A stretch of DNA of 64,000 bases from Rhynochetos jubatus (taxonomy: Eukaryota; Chordata; Aves; Eurypygiformes; Rhynochetidae): the NCBI GenBank assembly GCA_027574665.1, contig CM050648.1:66419363-66483362 (forward strand), given 5' to 3'. This document shows, one piece after another, positions 20,610 to 34,700 of the stretch. How positions within the stretch are numbered: the stretch's first letter is position 1; each line of letters opens with the position of its first letter. The notes under the pieces are model-generated. The model did not search any database. It was given only the letters and a program-made list of their open reading frames with translations, and had not been told where the DNA came from. The position numbers and the translations under genes were made by a program.

Positions 20610-23600
20610 CTTACCACTAAATAGTAGCACAGATGTAATTAAATGTTGCCATAAGCACTGGTGCAGATGAGGCCTTGTTACCTGCAGGTTTGGGCTCTTT
20701 GCAGATTGTGAGTTTCCATGAGTTTTCCTGCACACAGTTACTTTTTACAGCTGTTATATGTGGATTTTGTTCTCCAGTGAGTGAACTCAAGGTACAGCTT
20801 CTTGCCTAGACACTGATGGAGATTTTCTTCTATCTCGAGCTTATAAAATTTGTGGATTTTTACCTTCGTACACTCTACTTTTCAGACAGAGCTTGGTCTA
20901 AATTATTCACTTGATCAACATAACGCATAAGGATGTGTGTCAACCGAGAAACAAGAGTGATGTGAGACCAGAGTTGAAACTTATACCCAATTTACAAATG
21001 TCTAACTCAAGGACGGAGAAAATGCCAACACTTGCCTCATATTTTGCCCTTATGCAATTAATGTTTTAATTGACTCTTTTTATGATGGTCTTTACCATGT
21101 AAAGCTTGCATGGTACCAAGAGAAAAATGACACAGTACAATCTATCCTTAAAACCAGTTTATTGTTTTGTCTGTAGGGTTACTATTGGAAAATAGCACAA
21201 TAGTGGCATCAGCTTTTAACCCAAACTTCCAGGAAGTAAATGACTTCCTACACTGCAGTTGGTAAGTTTCCAATTTTTGTTTTCTTTCATTTGAAAATGT
21301 GAGCTGTTGCATCTTTCTGCTTCAACCATAGCCATAAATATATTTCAAAAGCCTGTAATCATCCCAGTTTGAATCCCGGTGGCATCTGCTTTCAAATACT
21401 ACACACCATGGTGTTTATTCCCACTCCAGTTTTCACTATGAAATTATACTGCTGCTTTATCTGCCCCCCACCTGATTCAAAGGCAGTGTAAACGAGCCAG
21501 TGCTATTAGCCTCTCCAAGGTGTCCCGTTAAGGACCACCTGGAAAGCTCACCGCTGGAGAAGTCTTGTGTTCTGCAGGGGGAAATCTCCATGCCAGCATC
21601 TTTATGTGGACAAAAAAAGTCCTTTTATTGCAGAGCAAAGATGCTTGGAGACTTATTTTAAACTTACAAGTTACAGAGCTACAGGAAAGACAAGGAGAAC
21701 ACAGTTTGTAGTTTCTCTGAGCCTGTTTTCCGTGGTTCTAGAGAATGTGCAAGGGCCCTTATGCATCTTTTGCTGCTGAAAGTGAAGCTCTAGAATTCTT
21801 TAAAGATCAAAACTTAAGAAGACTTGAGACGAGTCAAGTAAATAACTAAATATGAAAACAATATATGCTGATTATAAAACATTATGCACCAGAAGAAAGT
21901 GTAATAAACTGTAGTCCTCTGGACTAGCCTGCAATAATACTTTAAGAAATGAGTTGTTGGCAATGGATGCAGTGCTCTGAAATTCCTGGCTTCTTGTGCA
22001 GTGCCATTAAGAATGGAGTTGGAAAAAACTGATGGGATAAAGATTTACAGAGAATATTCTAATACCATGTGGTGTGTTTTAAGTAAAGCCATCCCACCAA
22101 TATTTTGGATGCAAACTATCAAAAGCATTTTGCTGTGTGTGTGCTGTTTTGAGGAGACCTCATGGCCGAGGATACAAAGTTGTTTCATGTAGTCACACTT
22201 AAAGGAATAGGATTGTCTTGTCCTACTGTAGAGGCAGCTCTGAAAAAGAAGGCAAGAAATGGCCTGGGTCGTGTTTGTAATCTGAGCTCTGTAACCAGAA
22301 TCAAACATTTATTGAGATTATCCAAAGATGTCTTAAATCTGTCACTCTGAAACGTAGGCATCATGAAGTCTGTGTTGGTCCAAAGAGGCGGGTTAACCCT
22401 GGCTGTAGTAGTGAGTGTAGACTGGGAGGATGAGAGATGCTGACATTCAGTCGTAGGAACACTAGCCAGGGCTCCACGTGGCAGGCTCTGTAAACACTGC
22501 TGCCACCAGCGAGCTGTTGATTGTGCCCCTTTTTCTGTTAGGAAGTGGGAAAGAAGGAATAGATTCCATGTTAGACTAAGCCTTAATATATATACACACA
22601 CACACACATACTCTGCTGTCATCTGTGTTGTGGGCTGGGACTCCAGAAGTTATGAGAAGCTGGTGAAAATTTCAAGGAAGTAAATTATTGAGCTCTCAGC
22701 TATTGAAAACATCACTTTGGCAACTCTGAGTAATCTCTGTTTTCCCAAATATTTAAGGGGAAGAGATGAGAGTGCTCTGAGGCTCGCTACCGATTGCAGC
22801 TATTGCGGAGATGAGGGAAGAGGAGGAAACAGCTGTGTCCTCATTTAGACTCGAACCTCACTTTAAAGAAGAAGTGGCTGTTGCAAATAAGAAAACTTTT
22901 AAAATAACTGAAATGGGCAGCAAAAATATTGCTTGCTCTGTTTTAAGGAGCATCTGGAGCTGTACAAAGGATGAGACAAAAATCTCTGACAGTACAGAAA
23001 TCAGAATTTTCCTGTAGTGCATTAGGAAGCTGTTGGAGATGGGAGTTGTGGAGCACAGTTTAACAATGCTCTGCTACTGCTGTTTTACAAGGAGCTACAG
23101 CAGTCGTTCTGAGGTGGCAGGGCAGCGTGTTCCCCCATGACTTTCCCAGCCCTTGACCCTCTGACCATTCCCACTTTTGCCCTGTGTACCGGCACATCCT
23201 TGTTCGGTTGTGTCACCTTCCTTCAGACGCTCCCCCAGCGAGGGGCTGCCTTTGTGCCAGTGCCAACCACCACATTCCCCTTATCCTGCCTCTGCCTTTC
23301 CTGGCAGAAAGCCTGGGGGACTATGGGCCCCTCTGCCGGACCCCAGTACTCATGCTCAAGCATAGCTCCCGCTCTTGGGTGATCAGCCCTGGTGACTATT
23401 CAAATAGTTTGTGTTCAGTGGCATTTTCAGACTTCGCTAGCATCATATTTAATTTCCTGCGGTACCTCATCTATGCTGTAACGCAGTGATAAAACTAAAA
23501 ATGATCTCCTGCTCTTTCTGAAAGGAATTTAGGGTTGGTCATGTGACAAACCCCGATGCCATACCATAATAATGGGGCTAGCTCCAGTACCCCGAGGTAG

Positions 23601-25255
23601 CTGCACCGACCAGTCATGCCCTGGGCCTGAAGTCCTCTAAGAGAGATGTGCCATATAATTGGTGTTTGCGAGATTCAGCCGACATTGCTGCCCTACAGAC
23701 GAGAGGAGAGGAGGTGTATTGCCTGAGGTAATTGCCATGTTCTGGTAGTGTCACCCTTATATAGACTCCAGCTGATCCCAAATGAAATAACAAGGGGTAC
23801 AGCAACCAGAATTTTTACTGTGGAGGAGCTATTTCCCCTTGAATCAAGAGCTTGTGCGAACAAGGATGTCTGATACTGTGGGTTTTTTTCCTAAGCCTTT
23901 TCTCTCTTTACTCACCCACTCTTCTTCTAAGAAGGCGTTTTGCCTTCTTAGTCCCTTCTTCATTCTTGCAGGCCCCTAAATCCTCATGTAATCAATCCTT
24001 ATTTTCTCAACATCCTCTTCGCTCTTCCTATTGTTCTTGTAAGATAATCCTATGCTTTTTAATACATGATCCTGAGAGAGTTTATACATGTCAAGCCTGA
24101 CATCCTCTTGGTATTTCCTCTTCTGCCTTCTGTGTCTCTGTGCCTGATTCTTCCTTTGCTGGGTTTTGGGCTTTTGGTATTTACACAGGCTGTCCAGTCT
24201 TATTACCTCCTCTTTCTCTGACAGCAAATTACTGGCGTGTGTGTGAGCAGCATACCCTTCCTCCCTCGCTAAAGCATAAGCTGTCTACCTGCCACTGGGG
24301 GGAATTTTTCTCCTGTACAAAAATGAATTGACTGCTGTCTCCCCAAGGGAAGCTCTCCTAGTGCTTTTCAAGATAAAGCAATCGTTATGTTTGCCTTTCC
24401 CTTTCATAATCTTGGAGACTCCATCCTAGGAGTTTTCATATAAAGATGTATCTCTAAGAGAGCATGCCTGTACTCCACAGACATCCTTTATAGAGCGTAG
24501 TAGCTTTCTGCTCTTTAAGCTCTTTGCTCTGATGTGTCAGGCAGTCCTATGTGGGGCAGTTGCCTATTGATTCTCTGGATGCTACAAGCCTCTGCCACTG
24601 TCCTTGGAGAGCACCGAGCTGCACCACACGTTTCTCTGCAGAAGAGGTTAAGCCAGAGGGGTTGACAAAGCTGTAGTGCAGGGAACTACCTGAGATCCCT
24701 GTAGGTTGCTCTATGTAGGTCTTCATAGTGGGTCCATTCGACCTACGCAGGCACTAAAGGTGTGATGTAGGGACCTACCACAGGTGCTTTGGTCCAACTT
24801 CTGCTTCTTCGGTGTATGCCTGCAGTCTCTCCAAATAGCAAACACTGCTGTGCCTTCCATAACTGTCCCAGTTCGTTAGGCCCATTGGGATTAGTCGAGG
24901 TGGGAGCCCCTCTATGGCTGGTGAGCATTGATTCAGGATGGTAGGCCACCCCTGTAGTTACAGCTACACGAAATGTAGTCTGCTAAAGCCAATAAAAAGG
25001 TGTGAATGCTGGTGTTGGTCAGCAAACGACAGCTTCAACCTTTTCTACCCATCAAAAAAAAAAAAAAAATTGGGTTTATTTTGTTATGTAAACAGTATTA
25101 TTATAGCTCCCAACAGGAGTTGTGCCTGGGATGTGGAATTCTGCAGTTCCCATTAATTGCTCAAGAGTACGTTTCTGTAGGTTGGTAGAATTGGGGAATT
25201 GTTAGCACAGAGCTTTTGTTAACTAAAATAAAAACAGATTGGGGTTTACAGAGTA
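20610..25255. other. Intergenic DNA
   Basis: No gene was recognised. A small TA/CA microsatellite lies at about 22,587-22,610. Several modest open frames (for example 22,185-22,622 minus and 23,184-23,489 plus) resemble no protein I know and are treated as chance. Confidence 0.5.
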
Positions 25256-25760
25256 ATAGGATCATGGGATTATTAAAAATCCAAAGGGAGCTCTGGAAGC
25301 ACCTAGGCCAAATTTCTGCTTCGGGCAGGGTCACATATGAGATCAGACCAGGCTGCTCAGAGCTTCATCCAGCCTGGTCTTGAAAGTCTCAAAGGATGGA
25401 GGCTGCGCAGCCCCTCTGAGCCACGTGTTTCCCTGCTGTTTTTTGTGGTGAAAAAAGATTATTACACTAGTGCTGAACCTCTCTTGTTTTGGCTTATGCC
25501 CTCTCATCTTCCTGCAACTTGCCACTGTGAAGAGCTGGGTTCCATCTTCTTCATGGCCTCCTCCCAGGTGCCAGAAGGCTGCTGCCAGCTGCCCACAAAG
25601 CCCTGTCTGCCCCAGGCTGAACCAGCCCTGTCCCTCGGCTTCCTTTTGCACAGCAACTGCTCCAGCTCCCTCACCATCTTGGGGGCCCTCTGCTGCACTT
25701 GCTCCAGTTTAACACCACCTTTCCTGAATTGGGGGACCCAAAACTGGACCAGCACACATG
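25256..25760 (-). mobile_element. CR1 LINE fragment, diverged
   Basis: On the minus strand this reads through typical CR1 3'-region phrases, ending CCTTTGGATTTTTAATAATCCC. On the plus strand AGCTTCATCCAGCCTGGTCTTGAA and CACCATCTTGGGGGCCCTCTG-type blocks match other CR1 copies in this window and in bird genomes. It is about 500 bases and older than the other copies. Open frames on both strands here are remnants, not genes. Confidence 0.75.
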
Positions 25761-28464
25761 GTCTTGTTATAATAGACCAGTCTAAAGTCTATTGTACAGT
25801 TTCCTCCACTATAAAGTCCAAGTCTACAATGCTTTCTTCTTTAAACTTGCCTTATAATGTCCCTTTCCTACAGTATTCTTTTCTGGGCACTTGACTAGCT
25901 GGTGGCAATGCAAACGTGAGGGCTGCAGATTTTAACACCTTCCCTGTACCTGCTGCGCAATGTACTCTGACATCTCCATGAGCCATGAACTCAGACATCG
26001 CTCCGACCATGTGGCTGTGCTGTGCTGGGAACCAAAGAGCCCCTTTCTTCTTAGTCAAATATCCTTGCGCTGTGTTCCCACCACTGGCAAGGTGGAAAGG
26101 GCAGAAGAAAGAGATGGGGTTTGGTTCTGGCTGGAAGCTCTGCTTTCCTCCTGCACGGCACCCAGCCCAAGGGGGTGTCCGGAGCCCACAGCAGAGCTGC
26201 AATCCATATTTACCATTGCCCTGTGGCCTGAGGTGGCTGGTGGTGTCATTTGTTTAGGTAAGAAGCCAACTACACTACACACAGGAACTATTCTATTGGT
26301 GGTAAAACCAAACAGCCCCTCACCCCTACATATTCTGTATTTTAAAAGTACTTGCCTTCTATCTCAGAGGAAAAGAAGTGGATGTTACTAAAAATGCTTT
26401 GACTGTGGTCATTGTACTGAAAAAAGTTGATTTTATTGCTTCCATGTGCCTAGGACCACCAGGTGGCAATATAAGAAAAAGGATAAGGTGTGTGTCTCCA
26501 GCACCTGCCACGTATGCCCAAAAATTCAAAATAAATTACAAATATATTCAAAGACAGGGATTTGGTCTTCTCTGCATTGTTTAAATGCAGTGTTCCAGCG
26601 ATAAGAATTTCTCATCATGAAATGCTGATTTGGAAAACTTTCTTTCTTCTGTTTTGGTCCCGCGGTTGGGAAGCTCTCTGAACAACTTCAGAAAATGATG
26701 AGCACCTCCTAATTACACAGGGGCTTATTGTTATGTACCTGCTCCCTCACCCCATATCTCCATCTGGAGCAGATATAAAAAAAATCGTAATTGTCTTATT
26801 TGTTGTCATATAGTCACCGTATTGTCATATGGTGAAACTCTCCCAAATTCCAGTGGCTTAACTTCCAGGAACATCTTGAACCCGAGGAAGCATCCTTGTG
26901 CCTATTAGCTATTGATGAATTTCTTTTTCCTTCCCTCGGTTTGTCCAATTGCTTTTCGAGTCCATGCAAATCTGTACTTCCCCCAGTGATTAGTGGAAAA
27001 TAATTCCCCAGGTTAACTCTGTGCCAATAAGAAGATGCATCTCTTGTTTGGAAAATTTAATGCCTGTTTGTTGTTCTACTAGAAAAAGGAAGGATTAATT
27101 GTTTTTCTCCATGCCACTCCTGATTTTATAGACCTCTGGCATATTCCCCACCCATGGTTTTCTTTTCCAGTCTGTGTCATCCTGCTATAGTTAAGTGTCC
27201 CTTTTATGGCAGCTGTACTTTCACCAAATTTGTTGCCTCTTCCCCAGAGCTACATTATTTCTACCAAAAAAGAAGTGTTTGTTACTCTTTTTGAACCTTT
27301 TCATTTATTAAGACTTTTCTGGGAGTGCCTGGTAAACCAAACTGCTTATTTAAAGTACTGGCAAATTTTTTTGGTTTGTTTGAAAACAAGTCAAAACTTT
27401 CTTATTTGAATCATTTAAGGCACGTGATGTGAATTTAATGATGCCTTTTGGGTATTTGTGATAGAGCACAGCTTCTTGCCTTTGGAGCGTTTTATTCTTT
27501 CCTCATTTAAGTCATAAATTGATTTTTCTAATATCTGGTCTGCAGCGACAAGTGCCAGGGGGTCTCAGAATCACCCTGCGAAGTGGAACGATTAGTACTT
27601 GCTGTTAAAGAATAAACCTAATGCTAAAATAACAGGGTAGCTGCGACCCAGGGCTGAAGGTACTGGCAGCATATGTCTGGGAAGTCTGTAGCAGCAGCTA
27701 CGTTATGCCTCCTGCGTCTTTGCAGCTCCGTCAAAGAATCAGTCAATCACGGTGGTGAGAATTTCCTTTATTGACTCAGTAAAAATAGAGGAGGCTGGGG
27801 AGTGACTTCTGCAGTTCGGTGAAAGCCTTTCCAGCAGCGTCAGGAGGGGGGTTTTCACACCATGTGGAAGACCTCTCAGCAGACGTGGCAGACGCCGGAA
27901 ACCTTTTCCGGTTGACCTTGCCAACAAAATTAGTGGAGGGGAAAAAGTCTCCATGGGATTTTACGGATTTAAAACCAAACAAATCATTGATTTTTTTTAA
28001 GTCCAAAGGAAAGTGCTGTAACTGTTCAGCTTGTCCTTTTGCATAACGTAGGAGGGAATTATTGTACCCTGCTGAGTTACTGAGCAGAGCAGTGACTTGT
28101 GGGTTTTTTCCATGGCAGCGCTCTGTTAGCCAGGCAGACCTTTTAAAAAGCAAACGGAGTTTGAAGTATCTTGCCCCTCCACAACGCGCTCACTATAGCG
28201 TGGCTAAAAGAGGTTCTCCAAAAGCAAGGAAGTGCTTGCAAGATTGTGCTGTTGCTCTCAGAAACTTGTTCTTTTATGGTGGTGTTGGGGTTGGCTGGTC
28301 ATCACCTGTAAGACACCAAAACATGGTCTACTAGCCATTAAGAGAAGTCATATAGAAAGGCAGTTCCCACCTGTCTGCACATCTCTCAAGGAACCAAATG
28401 AAAGTTTGGTTTTCATTTGCCTCTGAGAGGAAACAAACGTTAGAAAAATGTTGCCCAGCGTTGT
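25761..28464. other. Intergenic DNA
   Basis: No gene or repeat was recognised. Open frames at 25,852-26,202 (minus) and 25,960-26,391 (plus) overlap each other and show no known domain. Confidence 0.5.
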
Positions 28465-28782
28465 CGTAGAATCACAGTGGTTTAGGTTGGAAGGGACCCT
28501 AAAGCCCATCTAGTTCCAACCCCCCTGCCGTGGGTAGGGACACCCTCCACTAGACCAGGTTGCTCAAAGCCTCATCCAGCCTGGCCTTGAACACTGCCAG
28601 GGATGGGGCAGCCACAGCTTCTCTGGGCAACCTATTCCAGTGCCTCACCACCCTCTCCAGGAAGAATTTCTTCCTGATATCCAATCTAAATCTCCCCATT
28701 TTCAATGTAAACCCATAACCCCTTGTCCTGTCACTACAGGCCCTTGTAAAAAGCCCCCCTCCCCCAGCTTTCTTGTAGGCCT
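28465..28782 (-). mobile_element. CR1 LINE 3'-end fragment
   Basis: The plus strand starts CGTAGAATCACAGTGG, then GGTTGGAAGGGACCCTAAAG, and continues through CATCCAGCCTGGCCTTGAA and AGGAAGAATTTCTTCCTGAT. It is the reverse complement of a CR1 3' region of about 320 bases. It can be followed alongside the plus-strand copy at 51,169-51,626. Confidence 0.92.
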
Positions 28783-31700
28783 AAATACCTCCTTGTCCCT
28801 ACCCCTCCTCCACGATGGCTGTTTGATTGAGGGTGAGAGCTCTGAAACACAGGCAAAGAGCCAGCCCAGACAGGCAAAAATGCCTGATTTCAGCCCAAGC
28901 ACAGCTTCCATGTGGCAGAACCACGTCACGGAGCTATGAGATTTGCCCAAGAGCTCAGTGGTTGCAAATGCCCCTTCCTGCCTGGGAGCAGACCATACTC
29001 TGCTGTGGCGATGACGATGCTGTGTGTGTGGAGCCTGTTCTGCACCTTACGTTTCTGCGTAGGTGTGGGAGAAAGGTGAACATATGCTTTTGAAGAAGCT
29101 CTCGTATGCCTGTTTTCTTCTAAAGGTGCCATATGCGTACTCTGAGTCACTGGGATGGAGTTTACCCTGTGATAGGAGTAGCTCTTGACAGCACTGCTGG
29201 CGCAGCAGGCTCAGAGGTTAACACGGAGGTTGCTGTGCTGAGATTCATCTTCCGCACCATCCCGCCAGTTAGCGGGGGTGACCAGACTAGTCTTCCTACA
29301 GCTGGGCTGCAGGGACTTGGGGTCATTCTTCTTTGGGGTCTTTTCCTTACAGGCATCCTCCTGCCTGGTACCGCAGCTGCTCACTCACCCGTCTGACCAG
29401 TGGAAACCCTTTTTTAGGCATGGACCATATTTTGTCAACAGGGTGGCCTCTGAAACTGGCCAGAGTTAGCACTTTGACACGGCTGCCATGTTCAAATCTC
29501 AAAGCTGTTCCACATGTCCCATGACAGTGTGTCTGCAGACAACCCATTCAGCTCGGCTCCATCAAGCACACCATGTCCCAGGCAGACGTTCGTTCGCAGA
29601 CGTTCTCTTTTCTGTCATCAGCTGTTGGCTAATATAAACGCTATTCACTTCCCAAGTGGCACAGATATGCAAATGAACCTTTCATAGGATAATGGCCGTA
29701 TGAAGCTTTGCTAGCAGGCATTCACGACATGTGGAGGTATGTTGGTGCCAGATGCTTGCAGGGTTTTGGCTGTGCTATTCTCTTTTCCAGTAGGATACGC
29801 AGTACCAGGCTATTTTGGGAGATCCACTGCGTGTCCAGATCAATGATTGGTGCTTCTTTAAAAGCATCCTGCAGGATTAGCTGGTCCCTACGCAGGGCGA
29901 TTCTGTTTCCTGAAGCCCTTGGCTTGTCTAGCTGCTGTGAAGTCTTTTTCAGCCATTGAAACGATGTCATGTTGCAACATCTCTGAGATGTGATCGTCTT
30001 TCACGATACAAACAGAATAATGCATCATTCTTAGTGAAACCTTCTGGGGAATCGTGTTGTGATGGGATAGGCAAAGCTGTAACAAAATCATCAGATTCTT
30101 TTTGTCTTTTTAAACTAGGGTAAAAACTTGTATCACTGTAAAGTCTTCTATAATGAGGTAGAAGGTAGTAATACCAGTCCTCATGGAACTGTGTAATTTT
30201 TCCTTCTTTATTTGTCAGGTTAAAAGACTGCCTGATATAATGAGGTCTGTTACTTTATCAGATATAGGAAAACATCAATCTGCTTTTCCTTTTCTTCTTT
30301 GAGGCTTAAAGCTCACCTAAAATAGTTGAATACAGTTTATGGCTTGGCCAGCAGCATCTGTGCAAATTAGATGGTTCTGGGGCTGATGATGAAGCCAAAC
30401 TCACACTCTTTCCTTGCACTTAAGCCACGGCAAAAAGTGACAAGGTCCCACCCCAACCGTGGGAACTCAGCACGTCCTCTTCCATCCTACCCACTGTAAA
30501 CACTGCGGGGCAGCAGCCGTGGCAGGACAAGACATCTCATTGCTCAAGAGACTGGAAACTGGAACTGAATCCAAAGGGTTGCTGCCCAGAAGATCTTCCC
30601 ATAATGCCGAGTATTGTGTACTGGGAGGGGGAAAGCACTAGCAACTGCAACACAGTGTGGTCCATACGGACTTCCTTGTGGGGGAGGTGTCTCCCAAGAC
30701 TTTCAGCAAGTTTGTCTTCAGGAGAACAGGTACAGCTCCTGGCATCAACTGTCTCACTATTTGAGTGGCCACAAACAAGTTGTCCTGGGTTTTGCCTTGC
30801 CATTTTGCTTTGAGCAAAATGGAATTAGAAGAGGCAGCAGGAGCAGCAGGGGAGCCAAAACGTGTTGTGGATGGCACAGTGTTTTTCAGTGTGCAGAGCT
30901 ATCTGGAGCTTTGGACTCTTCTTTGTTCTGCTCACCACAGAGCTAAGGTTTGCAGGCTAAGGCTGACTGGTTTTTTCACACATAGGGAAGAGACCTGTGC
31001 TCCATCACCCTCTCACTGGAGAGATTCCTGTCTTAACACGTCTTCCCATGGAGCTGGAGGCGCAGTGTTTTGCCTGGTTTTCTGTGGGATTGTTAGGGGG
31101 AAAGGAGAGCCCTGACTGGCCCCTCCCCTCCCTAATCCACCTGCGTGTCCTGCTGTTGGGCAGCCAGCCTGCTACTGCTGTCCCATGGCCGAGTCCTTCA
31201 CAAGCGCGTTGCTAACGCCAGCTTTTTTGTGACTACTGTTACCTGTTCATGCCTCACAGTGCTGCTGTTCACTAGATCATGTTTGCTCCATAAACACCAA
31301 TTTTAAATAGACCAGAGTTGGGTTTAAGTAGACTGAATGTCTGAAGGGCCTTTTCTTGCATTTCTGACAGCACATGCCATGATTCCAGTGCCAGCACGAC
31401 TGTTTTGTTTGCCAAATGGTGGTGTTATTTATCTCTGCATTAGCCTGAAAAGCGGTATAGCTGATGGCAGTCAGCTCCAACATCTTTTCCTGATTGCCTA
31501 TTATTGTCCTGAACCAGATCCATTTTCTATTTTCTTTGTTAAAAACGTAGAAGGGGAAGAAGAGGTTGTTTTACTGGTCAATATCGGACTATTGATAATA
31601 GCCAGAATTCAGTCTGCATCAGGAAGGCAGAACTACAGCCTTGGTTTTTGGTAGTGACTCACTACATAAATGAAGCAAGAAGGTCCCCAAGGCTTAGACT

Positions 31701-34700
31701 TTTCATGCACTCTGCTTCATGTTAGAGACATTAAAATATTAACAAACTTTGATCCCAGCGCGGCTGGATGCTCGCTCAGCTCTGTTTTCAAGCTAGAATG
31801 CACTCCGCCTTTGGACTCTGTAGTAAACTTCAGAAAACTTAGCCTTGAAAGCTGGAGCATCACCATTCAGCAGCATCTAAACTCCCTCTTCAATTATTTA
31901 GAAGCCATTCTCTTCGGAGTTGTGTTACAGATATTCGTTGGTATTACATTTTTTCATTAAGAACCACATCTCTCTGGCCATCACCGGTTCTTGTGAATGA
32001 GATGGTTACTGTTTCTACGCAGCAATCCCATCACCTCCTTCTCCCTAACACCTTGAAAGTACCAGTGTCCTTCTTGTGTTTATGTCACGAGGATGAGACC
32101 ATAAATATCTAAAAGGCACTACTGTGCAGCTAGCGGTTCTCACACATGAAAACCACTGAGATCAAGTTTCAGGAAGCGAAAGAGAAGAGGTGGCGGCGGA
32201 AGGAATACACCTTTTTCTTTCCCTGAATATTTCAACAGGAGCGTTAGGTACTGACCAGCTAGCAAAACCGTCCTTTCTCCCACACACTTCTCCCTCTCAG
32301 CCCTTCTTCCAGGGACCTCGGTGGCGGCTGCAGGGAGGAAGCGCGGCTGCAGCGAGGAAGCACGTCTGCGAGGAAGGCAAATTAAATCGCTGCCAGCTCT
32401 GCCTCCCGCACTGAGCTGCCGATTAGCACTAACGACGGTGTTTTCTTCACAGGCTCCCGCAGCTCCGTTGCGTAAGGCTGTCATCCCAACCAGATTGGGA
32501 GGGCCGAGAGTAAACCGACTGCTTGCAATAGCGGCAGTCGTAGCGCCGCTATTTAACTCACAAGTGGGTAGTAGAAAGCTAGAAAGCAAAGGGAGGGGTG
32601 CTGGCCTGCATTCCATTAGTGTTTTTAATCTTCCCCCTCTCATCTCCCCACTCAAGGCTGATTGATCTGTGCCTAAAGAAGTTTGGAGTATTTCCCAAAC
32701 TCAGTTTGTTTTGAAAACGTCTTCTGAAAATTTTCCGCCGGTTACGGCCGTGTGAAATCGCACATCAGAAGGAGCTCTGGTGTCGCAGAACGACATGCCC
32801 GTCATCTCTACGTTTCTCTCTCTGAATGTCTTCCAGCGTTTCTCCTTTAAACTTCAGCAACGCCCTCGCCCAGTTTTAATTGTTGCTTCTCTTTGATCTT
32901 TGCACTGCAAATATTTTTCAGACGGCTTCACCAGGGGAAGCTGAAGCATCCTCTAAGGGTGGCGGCAAAGGGGCTGAGGAGTAAGTGCGTATCTGGGACA
33001 GGCAGATAGGAGGAAATAGCTCTCGCTGGCGTTTGGGGCTCCTCAAGTGACCAGTAGCTCTGGGCTTGTACTTCCTTCTGAGGGACAGCTATTTTGCTCA
33101 CTGTTGTGATTTTCCAGATTGTCACACAGGCATTAAGGAGCCCTTCTCACTATGGGCTGGCTGTGAATTGAATGAAAATGAAATAATCAAAATAGGCAAT
33201 TCTGAGTCTTTTGTTGTCACTGACAATCAGGTTACTAGCAAGTGGCTTTGCTGACCCCGAGACTGAGAGTCACTACAGCCGGTGGGATAATTAAGGAGAG
33301 AAGGAGATGTAGCAGATAACACATGCAGACCCTCAGTAGGCTGGATTAAATATAGATCACAACTTGGCTTTATTTGTATTCTTTTCCACCAGAGATTTTC
33401 AGCATGTCACTTCTGTTCCTTGGTTTTCTTCAGACAATGTCCCTGTTCCTCCATCAAAATTCTGCTTCAGTAGAGGGACTAGCTGATTGCAATTACAAAA
33501 CCCTTTATATGTTTATTTTCCAAGTGATTACAAGATGCTTTATTTAAAAATTATGACTTCCTTACTGTTGGTCTTACAGGCCGGCTTGATTGTATTCACA
33601 AAGGACACCTCCTACCTGCAGAGGAGTGATCAAGCAAGTTAAAACTGACTGCACAAACCAAGTGACATTAATTAAAATATAAACAGACCTTAGCAATTAG
33701 GCTAAGGAAAAAGCACCCAAAACAATCAAGTTGCTTTCTTGCTGGTTAAGTAGGTAGCCTCCATTCAATTCCCAGCCATGTGGAAAAGTGTATTTTCCAG
33801 CCTGGCTTGGTTTTATTAGTAAGTAAAACCTAAGACTGATCACAAAAACATAGATGATGGCATTATGCTCCAGCCACAGGCAGAATAATGCTAATGGCAG
33901 CAGGTGGGTGAAACCAACGGGACCGCGGTTCAGCCGACCCAGTCTGGCAGCGCGGTGTGCTACGTACACACCGTCTGTGCTGGTGAGGCTCCTTGGTGCG
34001 CAGGGTGACACCAGCAAGGGCCCGGCCTACATCACCAGCAGGCAAGCGGTACGTGGAGTGCATCGGACATCTACATGCAACGCCGGGCTCATTGGGAAAG
34101 GGATAGAGCTACAATGCAGCACGTACATAAGGGAAGCTGTGGCTCAGGTGCTCGGGAGCTTGGATGCCAGAATGCCACCGCTTGCCTGTGTTTGGCCAAT
34201 AACATACCCGCCTGTCTGCCACCCACCGTGCTGAAGAAAACCTGGGGATGCCTTGCATACTGAGCTGAAACCAGCAGTTCTGAGGATACTGGGTGTGGAG
34301 AGAGAGGGACTGCAGGGCAAAGAGAACAGAGGTACCTGCAACAAAACCCAGCACGTGGCTTAAACATCTTCCCCAGGCTCAGCTTTTCACAATACTTTCC
34401 CCGCAGCGACTCTCGCTCTGGTGAAGCCGAGCTGCCTCTGCTCCCCAGGAGATGCCGAGTGTCTGGGGGTTAATGAGTTGCACCCGCTGCTGAAATGAAG
34501 CTGTAATTATCCGGCATTTCTATGCAGAATTATTAGGTATTTCTGCCTGCATCGTGGCTGCGGAGGTGTTGCTGTCCTGGGGAGGCTCTGCAGGCTTGGA
34601 AAGAGGAAAAATCCTGTTTATCCCCTGGGAAAGTTCAGACGACAGGCGAAAATCTATGTGGTTATTAGGAGTACAGAACACATGTAGGGTGTTCTTGCTA

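Noticed and set aside
22587-22610. TA/CA run as a possible regulatory element
   Set aside because: It is a short ordinary microsatellite with no further signal.
25337-25894. 185-codon plus-strand open frame
   Set aside because: It is the antisense reading of a CR1 fragment continued into unique DNA.
32140-32655. 171-codon minus-strand open frame
   Set aside because: No recognised domain; the stop-poor reading is explained by local GC content. Kept only as a possible CpG patch in findings.
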